Assembly (NCBI GenBank): GCA_034190875.2
Contig: CM067354.1
Location: forward strand, 42,352,775 to 42,416,774
DNA: 64,000 bases
DNA from: Urechis unicinctus
Lineage: Eukaryota; Annelida; Polychaeta; Xenopneusta; Urechidae
Direction of reading: 5' to 3'
Shown here: piece by piece, positions 1 to 13,669 of the stretch
How positions within the stretch are numbered: the stretch's first letter is position 1
Layout of the letters: every line of letters starts with the position of its first letter
The notes under the pieces: model-generated
What the model was told of the DNA's origin: nothing
The model's input: only the letters and a program-made list of their open reading frames with translations
Database searches by the model: none
Program-made: the position numbers and the translations under genes

Positions 1-1969
1 AGCATGTCCGTTCAATAAGGGTCATACAGTACACTTTGTTACTTCTTTATAGGGTACTTCCGATCTTCTCATTTTATACCTAGGGGTAATCGAGTAAGGC
101 CTCGTGTACAACAATAATTAAATGTGGGCAGCCGAATAGAAGATAATGTTGTCAGCACGAAATTGGGGAATAGCCTGTTATGAACAGTTTATGCAACATT
201 CGGATGAATTATCAACTTCTAACGATTTCAATCAATATGGTCGAGTGTGAAAGGAAGGATTGTTATTCACTACTGAAACATGAAGGGTGCCTCAGTGCTA
301 CGGCAATACAAAGGTCAGCTTACCAGCAGATCCATCACGATTAGGAAGAGCAATTATAACCAACATCGGACAGCCATTGTTTGATTCTCTGAACTCCGAA
401 CAAAAGAGGTTACTCAAGAATACTAGTAGTGACTCGCGAACGCTTCAATGACGCCAAGTTGGTAAGAATAAGCAACTAGCTACAGGCGCATCTGATGAGA
501 TGTAGTTAGAAGGTACAATAGTATTTCATGGTTTTACATACAAATATGTGTTGATTGTATATAACGTAAAATATGTAATAGAGAAGAATCGGATCCATTT
601 ACTACACATACAATCCCATTTCAAAAAGTATGTACATGACTCCCAAAAACCTTACTTGGCGGATGTACACGTTTGTATGCTTGACGTTATTATGATATGT
701 ACGCATTACACAATGGACTTATTCCATTTCAATCTTATATATTGTGCCTTGCTAGCAATGCTTAAGCGTGCATAAATATGTCATTGTTACAAATAGAGGC
801 TTTATCACTACACTCGGGGCTTAGGTAAACTGCTTCAAATGTAAGAAAACAACCAATAAAATTCCCCATTCATGTTATTATCACGCTTTCCCAATTTCAA
901 GAGAATGCAAATTGTATACGAAGAATGCAGTACTATTTATAAGATTTCCCTGACAAGATGTATACACTAACGTGTGACCAACCAATTAATATCCTCGTCC
1001 AACCCACATTATACTGCACACTTCGAAGTCTAGGAATTCTAGAATGGCCAAGTTGTCCAGAGTTTATTCTATGAGGTGGCTAATATTGGCTTGCATATAT
1101 CTATAAAATAATGGGCAGATAGATAAGGACAGGTTCATTGCTTTGCTCATCTTGGTACGATTTACCCAAAGGGGGGGAGATCAAAGAGATCTGTTGACTC
1201 AAGCGCCAAGTGCTCAAGTTTCTTTATTCCAAGCACGAACCGACCTTACTAATGAGGTATAGGCAGCAGCAAATATCCCGGCTGTGCGACCTCGTAGGTC
1301 CAGGGGCATGCTTTTAAATGTACTTATAAGCAGCAGCACCGCACAAACACACACACACGCATTCACACATACACGCACATGCACGCACCATGCTCACCAA
1401 AAACAAGCCAATACTATCACGGCTAAACGCCAACAGAGGTTATAAGTCCTACATAAACACCATCCAGTGTGACTTTTTCTCTATGGCTTACGTCAGATAT
1501 TGATGTCACAGCTATATTAATGTAAATAAAAAAATGTAACGATGATATGTCTATCAACATTTATTAAGTAATATGCTGTTATACTCAACAAAACAATCCG
1601 TATAGTGCAATATTGACAAATATAATGGACCGACGAATGAATGCATTCATCAGACGAATTAACATTCATTTGTCATGACATCATGTCATGATATGGCAAA
1701 CTGTACATCAGAAAACGAACAATATGGGATGTAAACACTTCATAGAGTTTGCTAGTGTTTTCAATAAAATGACAGACACCAATGGCGCTAGGGTCAGTTT
1801 CAACACGCAGTAATATACTACATTTACTCACCGAGGAAATGAATTCCTAAAATGCTCAATATGTTGCTGCATGGCTCCGTCTCGCTTCAAGCACAACGCC
1901 GCTATCGATTGGCTCATTGCACCCTGTATCGTTTATTTATGCAGCAACAATTCATTCATACGTGCGTAG
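1..1969. other. No recognisable gene
   Basis: AT-rich sequence with only short open frames on both strands; the longest, 75 codons at 548-775, shows no domain, signal peptide or codon bias. A short CA-rich stretch lies near 1345-1390. I see no exon with good splice borders. Confidence 0.6.
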
Positions 1970-2820
<851 letters not shown>

Positions 2821-2944
2821 AACATGTATGTATGGATAAATGCATATATGGATGAATGCATGTATGTATTTATATATGTATTTATATATGTATATATGCA
2901 TGCATACATGCATGCATATGTATGTATGTATGCATGTTTGTAAT

Positions 2945-3990
2945 GGCGATAGGAAGTGTGTTCCACAAACTTGGTGCGGCATAACTAAAGCTCTGGCACC
3001 TATGAAGACATATTTGGAGATTTTGGGACTTGAAGCAGATACTTGAAGCAGATACTTGTCCAAGATACCTTGCAGGTTTGTATTGAGCAGTAATTTAATG
3101 TAGGTAGCTTGGAGCGGTTCTAATAACAGCCTTGAAGGTGAGTAGAAGAATTTTGTATACAATGCGTTTTTCCACAGGAAGCAAATGAAGGGTACGCATG
3201 ATGTGCTGAATGTTATCCCCGTGCTTTGCTTTTGCAACAAGGCGGGCGGCAGTATTTTGGGTGTGGTGCAGCTTTGCGATAAGGTACGAATAGGCTCCAT
3301 ACAGCAGCGAATGGCCCTAATCAAGCCGAGACGATATAAATGCGGTGACAAGATTGGATCAGGTACTTTCTTATGCTGCCTCATCTTCTAATCTGATAAA
3401 AGAGAGATTGAGTTGACTTCATAACATGGGGTTTTCAAGTATCAGAACACCGAGGTTTCTGGCTGTTTCTGATGTAGATACAGTATCATTTGAACCAAAC
3501 GACGGCTGGCATTTGTACCGAGATGCAAAAAATAGAATCCTCATTCAGTTTTAGAAAATTGATTGCCATCAATGACCTTATATGTCGGATACATTCTTCT
3601 AATTCGGTTTGTTCATCATCCGCATATTTAAGCGTGGGAGTAAATGTAAAATAGATTTGGGTATCTTCACCATTATTGGTGGTATTGCAGACCTTGTTCA
3701 TTTAAAAGATTCCCAAGTGGTGATATGTAGGCAGTAAATAAAAATGGCCCTAGGACTGATTGTGTTAGTTGGTGTGTTTCAGAATACCTGCCTCCAACAC
3801 GGACTCGTTTGAGAGGGGTGACCAACTCGGTTTGAGAGGGGTGACTTGAGCCATGGAGGCTTTTTTCATTTAGGCCGAAAATGTCGGACAGGCGCCATAA
3901 CAGGATTTCGTGATAGACAGTGTCAAACGCTGGGCTTAGGTCAAGAAGCACACATATTTGCTTTATTGTGGTTATAATTCCTGTAAACAA
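2945..3990 (-). pseudogene. CR1/L2-type non-LTR reverse transcriptase remnant
   Basis: Read on the minus strand, 3990-3680 gives the palm motif LLDLSPAFDTVYHEILLWRL and then LGPFLFTAYISPLGNL, typical of CR1/L2/Jockey-group reverse transcriptases. The frame then shifts near 3690, and the sequence continues at 3670-3490 with DTQIYFTF, where the catalytic YADD has decayed to NGED. From 3384 to 2945 a further frame resembles the C-terminal end of these ORFs. Several stops and shifts separate the pieces, so it is dead. The endonuclease half is absent. The 3' end abuts the microsatellite at 2940. Family level is inferred from motifs only. Confidence 0.75.
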
Positions 3991-4099
3991 AGTCGGGAAA
4001 TAACACGTATGAGTCTCTAAACGGCGAAGCGGTTCAAACGAGTTTGGTTTCTATGTCGTGTGCTTCTTAATTACACCACTGTAGGAATTCATATCTTGA

Positions 4100-4282
4100 T
4101 TGGATGATCCCATCACGGGCTGATATCATCATGGGCTTATCCTATCATGAACTGATCCCATTATAGACTGATCACATCATGGGCTGATCCCATCATGGAC
4201 TGACCCCATCAAGGGCTGATCCCATCATGGACTGATCCCATCATGGACTGATCCCATTATGGGCTGATCCCATCGTGGGCTG
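4100..4282. repeat. 16-bp minisatellite (CTGATCCCATCATGGA)
   Basis: About eleven imperfect copies of a 16-bp unit containing CTGATCCCATCATGG; it ends where the sequence becomes unique at about 4285. Confidence 0.85.
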
Positions 4283-7200
4283 AAAGGGAATTTACAGAAA
4301 AATTAAGATGATAATTGATCCTACCATTTCTGTATACAGTGCACAAGAATTATGTTGCAAGAGATTGATAATTCGAGGTTTGTCACTAATAGTAGTCGTT
4401 AACAACTCGCTATCAATGTCCTGGTAAGATGTATTCTGCGTCAGCTACTTTACGTTATGTACGAACCGCTGTTCAGCCTCTTAAATGGGTCCACTATAGG
4501 AGTATCTCGCTACCTAGGCGCTTGGTTAATCATTCTCAGCACAACAGCTGTACTGTCGTGTATTGTGCAAAAGATGTTATCATGCTGTAGTGATGGATTC
4601 TACTTCATGTTCATTACTTTATTTGCACTTTATGCAGCGACTTCGTTCTATGATCATCTTAGCAACACAATCCGTGGAATCACAGTGAATCATGTGTTCG
4701 AGGCAGAATAATCATCTTCAGAGCACGGCAACTGCACCTTGCCTTCAATGTAATTGTACATTGAACATTGAACAGGTTGTCAATGAATTTGAACGAATAC
4801 AGTTGATCACCGAAGGAATTGAAGTTTGTTTTCTTATTGTCGACGTTAAATAATCATTTACAGCTATATGCTATATCTGCCTGTCATGAAATTACTGGAT
4901 CGATTGAGAGCAAGGACCGCATCACCTGTGAATATCATCACTTAAGGTATTCGATCCTACCTTAATTAAGCAGCATACTTCACCAGAATACCAAAGAGTG
5001 TATAGCTACGCTTAGAGGGCTCACTTCGAGTAGATCTGCGGTGATCGTTTCCCTTATTACGATACACTGCAATCGTAAGATGGCGCTACCGTGACACAAA
5101 CGATAGCACATGGGAATACTGAGCTGACGTCATTGCGATTGATCGAAAAATGTCGTTTTGCCGTTTTGCACAGCCGTTCCACAACCAAAACTCTTCGTAC
5201 AATAGGCTTACAGAAAATAACAAGTACACTTTTTAGGGCGTACACCTATCCGCTCAGTTTACGATCCTCGATCTTTCATGTCCGTGCTGTAGATGGTGGT
5301 TTTAGATTGTCAATAATTGTCTGGAACGAGGGGACTGGCCTGGGGTAGACATCAACATTTGATGGCTTGTCAGGGACATGTGAAAGTCTCGAGCAAAGAG
5401 TTTTATAACGACACTAAGCAGTTTGGTGATTATGATATGACACGAAATATACCGCGTCATCAGTCGACGACACCATGAAATCAACAAAAGCACATCGGAC
5501 TGTTGATTCAACGCATTGGGGCTCGGCGTATGTTACAAATAAGGAGTCATCCGATTAAGCAGAGAATTCCACGTGGTTTTAAGAGACGCTATGATAAGGC
5601 GCTATTACAAAGCGCAACGATTCACAGGTGGCGTCTTCACATATTTTCTCACGCGGACGGCTTTAGTGAGCGCTCTTATCATAGCTGTTAACTCTTTGAG
5701 GATACGAACAAGCAGTAAAGCACAATGTTTGCTATGGATAGGTAACTATGGACAATATGGGCTCCCTACTGATTAAGGGCAATATTGGTTCCTTGGTGAT
5801 TAAAGGCAATATAGGCTCCTTAGTGATTAAGGGCAATCTGGGTACCCTGGTGATTACTATGTTTGAAGGTCTTGCCATCAATAGATCACATTCTCTTCAT
5901 CAAAGCTTCATCTTCTCGTAGCCTTAGCCTGATGCAGGCGATTTACACGGTAAGGCTTTGTGAATTCGGGTATACATGATCAACAGAAATGACGGCCGTT
6001 TCTTTCACCAACCACAAGATATAAACCTAGTGCCCAGGCAAGCTGTACGAATATTTGCCGTTGAATGTTGTATTGAAAGAGATAAAAAAGGATTCTAGGC
6101 TGTCACAGAGGGTATCGTGTGAAATTCCCCATAGGATACCGTTATTGTAATGACGGCTGGCAGTTAATACAGCATGTCAATTCCATTGTGCTTCTTATAC
6201 AAAGACATTAGCGAACTAGATAGAAATATTCTCGAAGGATATCGCCCGAGGTCACTGACAATAGTGCAGAGTGGATGCATAAAAGCGTAATATACGTGTA
6301 CATGGGAGGGATACTATTTGAACAGAACCGGGTTTGATTGTTATATTGTGTTTATGATTTGAGGATTAACATGAGTAAATAAGCGTAGATGTATCTATCA
6401 TGTAATTAGAACTATAATTGATTAGTATTATTGATTGTTACTGACTGCACTTATTATTCTTATAATTGACAATGAAAATAAACAATCACATCCAAAGTAA
6501 CTGGTCTTTCAATGATGCCCAATGAAGATGATTCAGACGAAGCGATGGCTGAAGGACAGGACGTTCCCCAATGATATTTTCTGTCGTTCAGATATCATTT
6601 CGAAACTTTATTGGATAAATTAAAAACATATAAGAAGAGTCAGATGATTTTTACGATGAAAGTAAGATGTTGAGGCGTGCTCTATTCATCATGCATGGAT
6701 TGTCGGTCAATTGCCAGCGAAGACAATACATGGCTGGCAACAAAATTAGCCAATTTCCTGAGAGCAAGTTGTATTTTGTGCCAAAAGCGACTTTTGATGC
6801 GTAATATTCGTCGAATTCTGGATGGGGACCAGCAGGATTTTATTATCTTCATTGTAATTGGGCGAAAATAGTGATCAGGTCGATAAAATGTTGGGACTGA
6901 AAGAGAGTGTCTGTTTGAGAATGACACGGTATTTACAGAGGTGGAAACAAAGATTAGTCTATATTGTGTCATTAGCATGAAGATTCGCATTAATCCAGGC
7001 ATTTTGCCCACATACGATCCATGTATATAATGCATTGCCGTGACCTTTCAGAAAGCTTTATTATTACCATTCAAAAAATACCGCGCCGATGTGACTAAGC
7101 GTTATGTACTCAGACAGATGCTCATTGGCATCCGCAACAATTAACGAACTTCCTTGTATTGCGCAATATAAAAGGCATACTCTCATCATATAGGCCGGGC

Positions 7201-7985
7201 GTTAAACACTACATGATGGATATGCTCGGGGCAATTCAATCATTGTAAGAGCTTGTAACCATGCAAATGGCAGTAACTGGTGGACGCTAGCAGCTATGCT
7301 CATTCATCACAACATTCCGAATGATAGTTCATTTTGTATATCAAATCATGCGCCACAGAATACTATATTAGAGTATTTTGTAACCCTGGGTGTTTTAGGG
7401 TGCATCTATAATGCTTATTATGGTAAATATGACTTGTGATATGAAACCACTGCTGTTTTGCTACTCCAATTGACAGTATATGAGTATGGGGTGCAGTCCT
7501 TATGCATGCTGAATTACCAGTTTGTGCTGCACTTAGCAAGCCAAATACCAGCGTACTCCAGAAGAAGCTACAGGAGAGAGATGCCTAACCGTCGCTGGTA
7601 CGTGTGTGCTTAGCTGAGTCAAATGAGTCATAATTTTAAAAAACCCGAAAAAACACATCCCATTTACCTGTATATTGATTTGTCGGACATCCTGTAGTGA
7701 AATCACCTCATTCCCCCGTTGTGGCAGAAACAATCCCGCTTTCCTCCAATGTCACAATCGTCCCCAATCATCATAATTGCCTCCTCCTTCAAACCCAATC
7801 CTTTGTGCCCGCCCACGAGAAACACACTGCCGCTTCGAACCCAACACCAACAATGCTTCTTACACAAATTAAAGTAAAGCACTTGGTGAATTGCTAACCA
7901 CCCACACCTATCAACAGTACAGTATTGCTGATTAAACAGCAGGTTTTTATCTGCATTTTCAAGGGCCCAAAAAAGCACTTAATTG
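4283..7985. other. Intergenic; short 31-bp repeat at 5757-5855
   Basis: No exon or domain recognised. Three to four copies of a unit around GATTAAGGGCAATATTGG lie at 5757-5855. An 84-codon hydrophobic ORF (4457-4711) and a 117-codon minus-strand ORF (6682-7035) have no recognisable family and may be chance frames. Confidence 0.5.
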
Positions 7986-8835
7986 AAAAAACAGCTTTTA
8001 GGCTAATACAAATCCACCCATCTCAATATCACCTCACATGGTGACAAATGCCTACCCGGAGTTGTTCCTCTTCCTGTAAGATATTCAAATTCTTTTCTCC
8101 TGCCATAGTATGTATACTCAACAATAAGTTTGCAATACATAATGTTGTCAAAGTACTGGAGGATTTCCTTATTGTTATCCCCAGCTTTGTCAAAAACAGC
8201 TTCACTAAAACTGTGTCAACTAATTGGCGTTCCACTTGCTCCACACAAAACACTAGGTCCAGCAACCTTACTCACATTTTGGGGAATACAACTAGACACA
8301 ACAAAACAATTACAGGCAGCCTCCCCTAGGACAAACTACAGATATACATGCAAGCTGTACATGACTTTAAATCCTTGAACAAAACAGCCCTACGCGATTT
8401 ACAGTCAGTCACTGGCATGTTTCAGTCCCCGACCCTAATTTCTTCATCAGAATTACACTAAGGTTAAGTAGGATCTATCCGGATGGCTGCAATTTCGTCA
8501 GCAATACAATGGCACTACACTCAGAACCCCTTCTGTCATTTCACACTCCAAAAGTCTTCACCTGTGGGAGAGATGCTTCAATGTTGGCTTTCGGAGCAAC
8601 CTTCAAATCTACCTATTTATCTCATCAGCACGAAACAAGCCATTCCGTGCACTAGACATGTTTTCATCTCGCATCTCAAAGTCTTAGCCTTGCCATGCTT
8701 TCACTTGCACGCTACAACACTCATTATTTATGCATTGGCAGAGCATCTCATCTTGCAATACTCCTAGAGCAATAATCACAAACACAGGAAGATGGAACAG
8801 CTCTGCTTACTCACAGTATATTCGACCAACCACTT
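7986..8835 (+). pseudogene. DIRS-type tyrosine-recombinase retroelement remnant
   Basis: Separate frames on the plus strand follow the order of a DIRS-like polyprotein. KTAFRLIQIHPSQYHL (7986-8033) is the reverse transcriptase region before the palm. VVKVLEDFLIVIP (about 8138-8180) stands at the catalytic strand, with LDDF changed to LEDF. IGVPLAPHKTLGPATLLTFW (8222-8281) is the conserved segment leading to RNase H. At 8725-8832 the frame reads LCIGRASHLAIL and then GRWNSSAYSQYIRP, the C-terminal tyrosine-recombinase box with its nucleophilic Tyr. Frameshifts and stops lie between them and most of RNase H is missing. No flanking repeats were found. DIRS is preferred over Crypton because reverse transcriptase and recombinase occur together. 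Confidence 0.75.
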
Positions 8836-8839
8836 TCAC

Positions 8840-9755
8840 CCTTCCAGCTTAAAAACACTCAGGGGTCACATTCGCATAAGCCATCGCTTTCATTACTCTT
8901 TATCCTAATTAGGACGTCAGTACACACTGGCCTTAACTCCCTCTGTTTCTCACTGTCCTCTTTAATGTGCCATTACATACTAACCTTTAACATCTATTCA
9001 TTTCTTACAACATCCTTAAGGCGTCGGTACACATTGGCCTTAATTCCCTTTTCTAATGGTTGCCTGTATGGTTCCTTGCTGCGTCAGTTTTTTCCTCATG
9101 GGATGTCAGTCACAATATCTCGCCTCAGACTATGGCATTTACTCTATTGTATATATTATAAATACTGATCAAGGTAGCACGTTGTATTGCCAATAACTTT
9201 TCTTAGTATATTTGTTAACACAGCGGATTATTTATTTAGGTCGTTATTTTACTCCTATAAGTTTTACATTGTTTTATGCTTCATAGCACATATAAGTATC
9301 TCATTCTTGTGTCTCATTTATTGTGTTAATTATTCCATCTTTATATTCTCCTGCATGTTGTACACAGTATAACACATTTATTGCCTTATCACGATTATAC
9401 CACACCATCATTATTATATTCCTACTTCATGTCATCAATACCGTCTCATGCTGTTTATCTCAAAAGGACAAATCTTTAAATCTGTTTACTCCAAGTTTAT
9501 GTTAATAAACCATTTACATATGTTTATACCCAACCACCTGTGTTTTGTTCCTTGGCTCCCTCGCAAAATGTGCTTTACATTATGTGGCCTAAGTATAACG
9601 TTTTAAACGCGAGATAATATTGTCCAAGTGCTGTAGAAAGTAAGGATTTTTAACACAAACATTGTATTCTTTTCTCCAGAACGTATGTCAAAAGCTATCT
9701 TCGTTACAGCAGCGACATAAAGGGAATTGTTATTGCAACCCTCTCCTGCAAACAA
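8840..9755. other. No gene recognised
   Basis: T-rich sequence with short hydrophobic open frames (9187-9372, 9323-9505) and no domain. It may be the 3' part of the neighbouring DIRS-type element. Confidence 0.4.
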
Positions 9756-9826
9756 GGTCTCGTAGTGTAACGGTTAACACTCAGGACTCTTAATCCTGCA
9801 ATCCGAGTGCAAATCTCGTCGAAACC
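9756..9826 (+). tRNA. tRNA-like gene: tRNA-Gln-type body with CTT (Lys) anticodon, possibly a pseudogene
   Basis: A 71-base cloverleaf can be drawn. The acceptor stem GGTCTCG/CGAAACC has one C-A mismatch, the D arm is GTGT/ACAC, the anticodon stem CAGGA/TCCTG is perfect with loop CTCTTAA, and the T stem CCGAG/CTCGT has one mismatch. The anticodon reads CTT (Lys), but the body resembles animal tRNA-Gln: GTGTAACGGTTA in the D arm, GGACTCTxAATCC around the anticodon, ATCCGAG before the T loop. A single G-to-T change would turn Gln CTG into CTT. The T loop starts TG rather than TT, weakening the B box. Two mispaired stems suggest a decayed or SINE-derived copy. The Gln comparison is from memory of animal tRNAs. 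Confidence 0.55.
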
Positions 9827-11316
9827 GACGGATACTGACACGGATGTTTACAGTAGTTTAATGCTCGATAAGCCAGCTTTAATCACCGTTTGGTCCAAAC
9901 TATTAAAAGTTACAGGTTTTCAAAGTAAGTTTTATGTTATGTAAACACAGCAAAAGACCAATGGGAATTATTTTCCAATTTTCGTGAGACAGAAATATAT
10001 TTATCAGCAAGTAAAAAGTAGTTCATAAAAAATAGAGCATTTTCGCTTGTTGCAATCAAAAATCGACCCTCTTATCATACCACTAAAGTTGGCATAGTTC
10101 TCTGATGAACAGGCCGATGTTTAAGAGAAAAGCTGTGTTGGAATGCGCTCAGCTTAATACTCCATGGGTAGAATTATTTTCATTTTTTATTTTGTTCTCC
10201 CTGCCATTTCTGGCAGTTTGCCCAACAGACCAAAATACTTGGCGGCTCACTTTGACATAGACAAAGAAACGTCGCCTCTAACAGCGTCCGCGCTGTTCAC
10301 TGCTTTCGTTTTCCCATGTCTGTAGATGGAGACATCCGATCGTCAAACATCAGGGGAGAGGTAACTTGCCTAAATTTGACCCAATTTCTAAAGGTATAGT
10401 GGTCTACCTCAAATATAAAATCTGATATATATTTAAGAAAGTTGCCGTGTCTGTATTAACGTCTGTAGAGTGCGAGTGGCCTGGCGCTACTAGCGAACGG
10501 GATCGATTTGACTCGTCGGCTCTGACTTCAGCTTTCCTCACTAAAACCTCCGTATGATTTTCCCTTGTTTGAGGTTAGTTGGGCTATGCAGCCCATTTGG
10601 GCCGGTGTTTTAGTCGGTATATTGGTACACAACAGGTCGATCTTTTGCAATGGCCACATTCACAAAAAGTGTCTGATTTTGAAAAAAATGTCAAGTAGAT
10701 ACACTAGCAAGGGTAGACCTGAGGAAAGCAATTAGCCTATCACGGCGTCCGAATTTTTTTGCTTCTATCAGAGAATCACTGCAATAGTAAGTAAGTGAAA
10801 ATGAATTCTGGTTCCCGGCTGCTGCTGTACAGTATGACCGAATACTATAGCTTGGAAGGTTATGACCTTGAACAATAAAACTTCTCACAATCAGTCTACA
10901 TCAGCTGCCAATCGGAACACTTTCAATTATTGCTGAGTAATAATTCATTATTACTTCTTCCCCGTGTCGTCTCTGCATCATATATAAATTCCAGGTTAGA
11001 TGTGAACTCTTGTCATGTAGTTTTCAACAACAGCTATCTTCTAACAGTGTTTATGAATGATTTCACAGGCACAATTTGAACAAATTATTAACACTTTGCT
11101 CAGTGATAACAATTTAACAATGAAATTGATTTCAACATTACTCTATAGCATATACTCAACAAGTGCTCTAAATCAATTGCCATATATATAACTACTTAGA
11201 ACCCTATACTGGTCGGTCAATATAATATATAAAGAGACTGTAATGATTAAGAAAATAATGCTATCATTATGGCTGGATCATAATGGTCTACCTCAAGTGC
11301 CTGTATCATAGCCTGT
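9827..11316. other. No gene recognised
   Basis: About 1.5 kb with only short frames. I found no splice-bordered coding segment on either strand; it lies downstream of the minus-strand fibrinogen-like gene and may include its 3' UTR near 11230-11316. Confidence 0.5.
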
Positions 11317-12943
11317 CTACTTATAGATGGAGAGAGTGACATACTTGAGGGAGTATTGGAAGCCATGCCAGTCATGGTAGTATATACCATCGTAGTACTG
11401 CCCCACCGGCTTGTACGGCCCACCGGTATAATACACACCGTTAGGTAAGAAGTAAGTACATTGGGACCCAGGGTTGAACCACCAACCACTCTTCTGGTGT
11501 AAGGCACAGTTTGCCTGGTCTGGGCGGTCCCATGTGTAGAAGTACATGCCGTTATTGGGAGCGAAGTCATTCACCAGACTGCCTGTGTATGCTGAGAACG
11601 TCATGCGGTAGAAGCTTGCTGCAGGTGCCACCTGGAAGCTGTGTAAGTAAACTGTGTACTTAACTCCGGCCCAGTCTTCCAAGTCCACTTGAAGATTCAC
11701 AGCACCTGAAACAGAAAAGATTCTGGCTGTGAAAAATTCCTATTTTGAGAACATAAATCTTACAATAGTGGGAGGCACATGGCTGTTGCTTCTCATATGA
11801 ACCATTCACACAGACAGAAACTTACACCCATTCACCATCTCACTCACACACAAACAGATACAAATTAAAGTTTTCTTGTGCGCCAAACATACAAATATAA
11901 GCACCACCATGCGCCACCAGGTATGATTTTCTTACATCAGCCCGTATAGCAGGTCAACATATTTCCCAAGATATCATTTAATTAATAATTCTACCATAAT
12001 CTATTTATACCCCATAATTACCCACCGCCAGACGTCAGCAGACTGATGCTATCCAGACCTAACCAGTGGTCTCCTTGCAGATCACCAAAGCCAGCCTGAT
12101 ACTGCTGCCAGTTACGATTGAATGGCACGTTGCCATAGTATCGACGCTGAATCACAGAGTAGGTGTACCCCATTGAATGATTGCAGTAAATCTGAAAACA
12201 AAGATAAACAAAAGTTGTGTGATATTTGGGGAGAAGAGAAACCGACACTTCGATCTGCTATTGCAATTAGGCAGGTCATCTTAATTCACGGATTTCATAT
12301 CATATTCCATCCAAAACATATGATGAGGCCAAGTCTCAAATCTAAATGTTTTCAAGGATTCTGGTTAATTAATTGTGGTTTTAGCTATAACTATATTGAG
12401 AATATCAAGATCCTACTGTACACAACAATGATCACCTTAATGGGATGGGAACCATTGAGGAAGATGGTGTAGACGCCAGGGATGCGTTCCCCTGCCTCCC
12501 AGCGCTCATGGCAATCTGATACACAAGGTAATGATTTACGGTTGCAATAACAGCACGCTAAGCAATGGGATAGCAACACGCCGCGCCGTTATGATAGTGC
12601 GATCACGCAGATTTTCTACGAACATGATCATAATGAGGTAGCCATAACGTTGCAATCTACACACGTAACAATCGGAAAATACTCGGTCAAATTCACAGGT
12701 TCTCGCTTCCTCCAACTGTCCAGCCGCTTTCGAGCGCCGTTGTTAGTAGATAGCAGCACGGCGCTCGAAAGCGTGGCATCGGGAATAGCATTAACGGGCG
12801 TCATTTGAATTAATGAGCTCACCTCTAAACTTTGCATACTGCAGATCCGTCGCTTTCAGAATACGGTTAGATGACTGCAATGAATTCACACAGATCACCA
12901 GAGTGGAAAGGGCCAACACCGCCCAGACTGTGGTGACGCTCAT
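11317..12943 (-). CDS. Secreted fibrinogen-related protein (FReD), four exons, 251 aa
   Basis: Minus-strand exons 12943-12823, 12515-12436, 12191-12026 and 11705-11317 (stop) join at GT-AG borders and keep frame (121+80+166+389 = 756 nt). Exon 1 starts with ATG and a signal peptide (TTVWAVLALSTLVICV). The rest is one fibrinogen C-terminal domain: DCHERWEAGERIPGVYTIF opens it, YCNHSMGYTYSVIQRR follows, then NWQQYQAGFGDLQGDHWLGL, and near the end NCALHQKSGWWFN and DGIYYHDWHGFQYSLKYV. The four domain cysteines that make the two usual disulfides are present, and the acidic calcium-site region (TWDRPDQANC) is partly kept. With no coiled coil or collagen region, it is a small secreted lectin-like FReD, family role recognition or adhesion. 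An acceptor-like TTTCAG just 5' of the ATG suggests a 5' UTR intron. The gene looks intact. Confidence 0.9.
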
Positions 12944-13361
12944 GTTGCTTCCCTGAAATCATCAATCAAAACGTCGGCAACAGGAATACTCAATCAAGGG
13001 TGCACCATTTACTAATATGGCGGCCGAGTGTATATGAAAGAAATAAAAAACCGTACAAAAGAGAAATGTAGACATCCGGTAGAGAGCATGACTACTAAAT
13101 GATTACGAGGCAGTACATATAATGACGTGATTCGGGGAGTCTGATCATAACGAACCTATCGCACGGACCAGGAGGCGATATCCAGTCAGGGTAACAAGGC
13201 GAAAACATGCAATTTTGTCATTCTATATCAGTGTGAGGAATTGAGAACTGCGAAGAGCGCAGCGATATTACGATTTGATGAAATGCAAAGTTTGAATTGA
13301 GTTTTTTAATCGTATCCAAACTACTTAAGCAGGCAATAAGGTCTTAAAACGCCCCTCGTCC

Positions 13362-13661
13362 CCCAGGGGGGGGGGGGGGGGGGGGGGGGGGCTTGGCCTT
13401 ATTCTGGATAGGGGTGTGCCGCGGGACCTCGAAAACCCGTACCCGTCGTACAAGGTCAAAATGACCAAAGGCATACCCCGTCGTACAAGGTATTATGCGA
13501 ATGTATAACCCGTCGTACAGATTGAGGCTGAAAAACATACCCCGTCGTACAAGTATGAGGCCCAAAAACCCGTCGTACAAGTCGAGAGGCCGAAAAAACA
13601 TACCCCGTCGCGCGGCACATATATACTACCTCTATACACTTAAGTGCCCCCCCACCCCGGG
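13362..13661 (-). mobile_element. MITE copy 1 with G-tract terminal inverted repeats
   Basis: A 300-bp element flanked by the 8-bp direct repeat CCTCGTCC (13354-13361 and 13662-13669). Its ends are CCCAGGGG... with a run of 26 G (13366-13391) and the inverted counterpart AAGTGCCCCCCC...CCCCGGG. Inside are about six copies of a core CCCGTCGTACAAG at irregular spacing. It codes for nothing; the proline-run open frame is an artefact of the G tract. An 8-bp duplication is typical of hAT-like and P-like transposons, but the termini match none I know. Strand sign is relative to copy 2. Confidence 0.85.
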
Positions 13662-13669
13662 CCTCGTCC

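Noticed and set aside
4457-4711. 84-codon hydrophobic ORF that could be a small membrane protein
   Set aside because: No family, no splice or promoter support and no conservation visible; kept only as a note.
13430-13610. CRISPR-like spaced repeats (CGTCGTACAAG)
   Set aside because: Spacing is irregular, spacers are shared between both MITE copies, and the genome is eukaryotic.
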